Position numbers and translations under genes: made by a program. Below, piece by piece: positions 24,471-26,952 of a stretch of DNA of 26,952 bases. The notes beneath the pieces were generated by a model. That model had not been told where the DNA came from, ran no database searches, and was given only the letters and a program-made list of their open reading frames with translations. Positions within the stretch are counted from its first letter, which is position 1; each line of letters begins with the position of its first letter. The DNA is taken from the NCBI GenBank assembly GCA_002708885.1, contig PAPL01000056.1:17087-44038 (forward strand). The letters run 5' to 3'. This DNA is from Verrucomicrobiales bacterium (GTDB taxonomy: Bacteria > Verrucomicrobiota > Verrucomicrobiia > Verrucomicrobiales > DEV007).

Positions 24471-25853
24471 ATGTCCTCAAAGAACAAATTTTTCGGAACT
24501 GATGGTGTTAGAGGAACTGCTAACGAGGGTCATCTAACACCAGAGTCCGCGCTACGACTCGGTCAAATTGTGGCTGATGAACTGATACTTCGTCACAATG
24601 ATCAGAAAGACCATAGACCATTTACCATCATTGGAAAAGATACACGACGTAGCGGAGACATGTTGGAATCAGCATTATCTGCAGGATTAAATTCTGCCGG
24701 AATTGATGTTAAATCTGGGGGAGTAATTCCAACACCTGCTGTTGCTCTTCTAATTAAAGAAATGGGGGCGGATCTTGGGATCGTTATCTCTGCTTCACAC
24801 AATGAGCCACCCGATAATGGAATTAAATTCTTTTATAGTGACGGATACAAACTATCAGCAGATCAGGAAAAAAGGCTCGAACAGAAGATACTCTCAGATC
24901 AATCAGTTCATGTGCGCGTGACTGGAGAAAAAATTGGTAGGACCACTCCATTGTTAGGTGCAGCTGATTCATACGCCTCAAAAATAACTGAATTATTCGT
25001 CAAAGAAACATCGGAAAAACCACTTTCTGGAATGCGCATTACTCTGGATGCCGCAAACGGAGCATCATATAAAACGAGCCAAAAGATTCTAGAAATTCTA
25101 GGAGCCGATTTAGTTACTCATTTCAATAAGCCTAATGGAGATAATATTAATTTGGCCTGCGGATGCACTAATCCTGAAGTCCTTTCTAAGTTAACAAAAG
25201 AGGATCGGTCATTCATCGGCATTTCTCACGATGGTGATGCTGACAGAATATTATTGTGCGATGAAAACGCAGATCCAATCGACGGTGATGAAATCATGGC
25301 AATTATTGGATGCCATATGCTAAAGAGAAACGAACTATCTGAAAATACGATAGTAGGAACAAAAATGAGTAATTACGGGCTTGATGAATGTATTAGAGAT
25401 CACAAAGGAATATTAGAAAGAGCCGAAATCGGTGATCGCAATGTCATGGAAAAAATGCGAAGCATAGGATCCAACTTTGGAGGGGAGCCGAGCGGTCACA
25501 TCATTTATCGAAACCATAACACAACTGGTGACGGAATCGTTGCCGCGCTCGCTGCCATAAGAGTAGTATTACAAAGCGATAAGCCCTTATCTGAGCTAAG
25601 AAAGGTAATCAATAAATTTCCTCAAAAACTCGTGAACCTTTCTGTTTCCAAAAAGACAGAAATCAATCAGCTCAAAGCAAATGATCTGATAGAGAAAACT
25701 CAAGCAAAGTTGGGTGAACAAGGAAGAGTTCTCATAAGATATTCAGGAACTGAACCCAAAATCAGAATCCTAGTAGAAGGAAAAGATGAAGAATATGTGA
25801 TTTCCCAGGCAACAAAAATTGCAGAATCCATACAAGACGAAATCGGATCGTGA
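24471..25853 (+). CDS. glmM: Phosphoglucosamine mutase
   Basis: A 460-residue enzyme converting glucosamine-6-phosphate to glucosamine-1-phosphate for peptidoglycan and lipopolysaccharide precursors. FGTDGVRGTAN (8-18) begins the fold. The catalytic serine is S109 in SASHN, where the following residues are EPPDNGIKFF instead of the commoner PYYDNGIKFF. The metal loop is DGDADR, the sugar-binding loop GEPSGH, and the phosphate-binding loop RYSGTEPKIRILVE. It follows cdaA by 70 bp; GlmM is known to bind and inhibit CdaA in Firmicutes, so the pairing makes sense. Its last codon overlaps bioD. Confidence 0.95.
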   Translation: MSSKNKFFGTDGVRGTANEGHLTPESALRLGQIVADELILRHNDQKDHRPFTIIGKDTRRSGDMLESALSAGLNSAGIDVKSGGVIPTPAVALLIKEMGADLGIVISASHNEPPDNGIKFFYSDGYKLSADQEKRLEQKILSDQSVHVRVTGEKIGRTTPLLGAADSYASKITELFVKETSEKPLSGMRITLDAANGASYKTSQKILEILGADLVTHFNKPNGDNINLACGCTNPEVLSKLTKEDRSFIGISHDGDADRILLCDENADPIDGDEIMAIIGCHMLKRNELSENTIVGTKMSNYGLDECIRDHKGILERAEIGDRNVMEKMRSIGSNFGGEPSGHIIYRNHNTTGDGIVAALAAIRVVLQSDKPLSELRKVINKFPQKLVNLSVSKKTEINQLKANDLIEKTQAKLGEQGRVLIRYSGTEPKIRILVEGKDEEYVISQATKIAESIQDEIGS

Positions 25854-26473
25854 ATCTATTCATCACTGGAACAGATACTGGTGTCGGCAAGACATATATC
25901 ACTAAATTATTACTATCTTCCCTGACCCGCGCAGGTAACTCTGCTGTCGGATTCAAACCAATCGCCTGCGGCGACCGTGAAGATGCAGAAATTATCAGTA
26001 ATGCTAGCAAACCTTCACCTGATTCAATAGAAACAATCAATCCGATCTTCCTAAAAACACCAGCTGCCCCGATGGCGGCTGCATCTATTGAAGGGGTCAC
26101 CATCGATATTAATAAAATTAAATCCAAACATCTCGAACTCACTAATTCATATGATTATGTGCTCACCGAAGGTGCAGGTGGATGGGCGGTACCAATCGAC
26201 TCGGAATATTCAATGGGAAATCTGGCAGCAGATCTTGGATGCCCTGTCCTAATCGTGGTTAATAATAAATTAGGAGCATTGAATCAAACAATCCTCACGG
26301 CAAACGCGGTTCGGGACATGGGGCTCGAACTGACAGGCATTATATTGAATCATATTAACGACGAGAGAGACACAGCGAGTATCACGAATCGGTCAGTACT
26401 TGAAGATATCATTAAGCCTCCTGTCATTCTTGATATCCTGCACGAAGAAACAGAAATCGTTTGGCCCTTTTAA
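25850..26473 (+). CDS. bioD: Dethiobiotin synthetase
   Basis: A 207-residue ATP-dependent enzyme closing the ureido ring of dethiobiotin, next to last step of biotin synthesis. The P-loop is GTDTGVGKT (residues 6-14), and KPIACGDREDA and LTEGAGGWAVPI (substrate and metal binding) are present. The length is slightly short but usual. The GTG start overlaps the glmM TGA as GTGA, indicating translational coupling. No other bio gene is in the window. Confidence 0.93.
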   Translation: MNLFITGTDTGVGKTYITKLLLSSLTRAGNSAVGFKPIACGDREDAEIISNASKPSPDSIETINPIFLKTPAAPMAAASIEGVTIDINKIKSKHLELTNSYDYVLTEGAGGWAVPIDSEYSMGNLAADLGCPVLIVVNNKLGALNQTILTANAVRDMGLELTGIILNHINDERDTASITNRSVLEDIIKPPVILDILHEETEIVWPF

Positions 26474-26484
26474 AAAAACAACAA

Positions 26485-26952
26485 TCATTTTTTAATTATC
26501 TTATTCAATACTCTACGGTAAGGAGTTGGCATTGGCAGGTCTTCCAAATCGTCTATACTGAACCACTGTTCATTCTCGAGAGCACTTTCCCCATTCAACT
26601 CATAAACATTCATTGTGACTCGGTAACGAGTTATGCTATATTTTTGCACCGCAAGCAACCGTAACCCGGTCAATGATTCCGACACCCGATCAGGCAATTT
26701 CCACATTCCTTTTCTCCTCCTGCCCGTCTCCTTTTCGAGTAGGATCTTCTTACCCTTAAGGGCTAAGATAACATTCTCATTAATATCAGTAACTGCGGGT
26801 CTCGATTTTTTTATTGGTAGTGCCAAAGGATCTTTACTCAAACACCATGAAACAACAGGGCATTCCTGACACTGTACCGATTTTGATTTACATAATGTTT
26901 GCCCAAGTTCCATCAGAGCAGAGTTCCACAACCGCGCCCCTGAATCAGGTAC
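26485..26952 (-). CDS. mutY: A/G-specific adenine glycosylase MutY, N-terminus outside window
   Basis: The frame is open to the right edge, so only the last 155 residues are seen. It includes the end of the glycosylase domain (WNSALMELGQTLC), the iron-sulfur cluster cysteines in the exact C-x6-C-x2-C-x5-C spacing typical of MutY/Nth, and the NUDIX-like C-terminal domain that senses 8-oxoguanine (ILALKGKKILLEKET and GMWKLPD). MutY removes adenine opposite 8-oxoG. The TTG at 26931 could be read as a start but lies within the domain, so the gene surely begins beyond the edge. It converges on bioD with 11 bp between stops. Confidence 0.92.
   Translation of the reverse strand, partial: VPDSGARLWNSALMELGQTLCKSKSVQCQECPVVSWCLSKDPLALPIKKSRPAVTDINENVILALKGKKILLEKETGRRRKGMWKLPDRVSESLTGLRLLAVQKYSITRYRVTMNVYELNGESALENEQWFSIDDLEDLPMPTPYRRVLNKIIKK

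Noticed and set aside
26485..26931. MutY fragment as a separate short protein starting at TTG 26931
   Set aside because: The frame stays open to the edge and the upstream residues match MutY, so it is an edge-truncated mutY, not a stand-alone gene.

Overview
The window (about 27 kb, moderately AT-rich) is an ordinary-looking chromosomal segment of a Gram-negative, free-living bacterium. The mix of genes best fits Verrucomicrobiota (possibly Opitutae) or a close PVC relative. The supporting genes are a secreted DUF1080 (3-keto-disaccharide hydrolase-like) protein with a glycine-rich N-terminal domain, a TAT-exported TIM-barrel isomerase-like protein, a GAF-SpoIIE phosphatase with a STAS partner, a plant-Deg-like HtrA with a second C-terminal PDZ, and a folP-cdaA-glmM arrangement. 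This is an inference from gene content; no rRNA or tRNA gene is visible. Almost no gene has a Shine-Dalgarno sequence, and several starts sit just downstream of a TATAAT-like box.

Layout. 1-1863: a partial M29-like aminopeptidase (-) runs off the left edge and is divergent from a short-chain dehydrogenase (+). 1864-2369: mostly non-coding, with one doubtful small ORF. 2370-6096: an intact HtrA-type serine protease, a tandem paralogue whose catalytic triad is gone, and a HAD phosphatase. 6101-8947 (-): TAT-signal TIM-barrel protein, SprT-like zinc protein and serine acetyltransferase, the last two overlapping. 9125-9738: a small lipoprotein with its own promoter and terminator. 9760-11765: STAS protein and membrane GAF-SpoIIE phosphatase. 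11791-14489: a TATAAT promoter, grpE, dnaJ, rsmE and a hairpin terminator. 14509-16731: DUF1080 protein (-) divergent from a PQQ-type sugar dehydrogenase (+). 16732-20002: rdgB (-) divergent from leuS (+). 20017-22591 (-): a three-gene unit of a secreted basic protein, a membrane-anchored coiled-coil protein that looks like a dead HExxH peptidase, and acylphosphatase. 22628-26473 (+): folP, cdaA, glmM, bioD. 26485-26952 (-): the C-terminal part of mutY.

How the genes may work together. There is an envelope and protein-quality theme (HtrA, pseudo-HtrA, GrpE, DnaJ, the degenerate metallopeptidase), a second-messenger and cell-wall theme (CdaA with GlmM), a partner-switching theme (STAS with SpoIIE phosphatase), and scattered periplasmic carbohydrate enzymes. 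The most unusual content is two independent proteins that keep a protease fold signature but have lost their catalytic residues, one beside its active paralogue and one in an uncharacterised membrane/secreted operon. I see no CRISPR array, insertion sequence, prophage or integrase.
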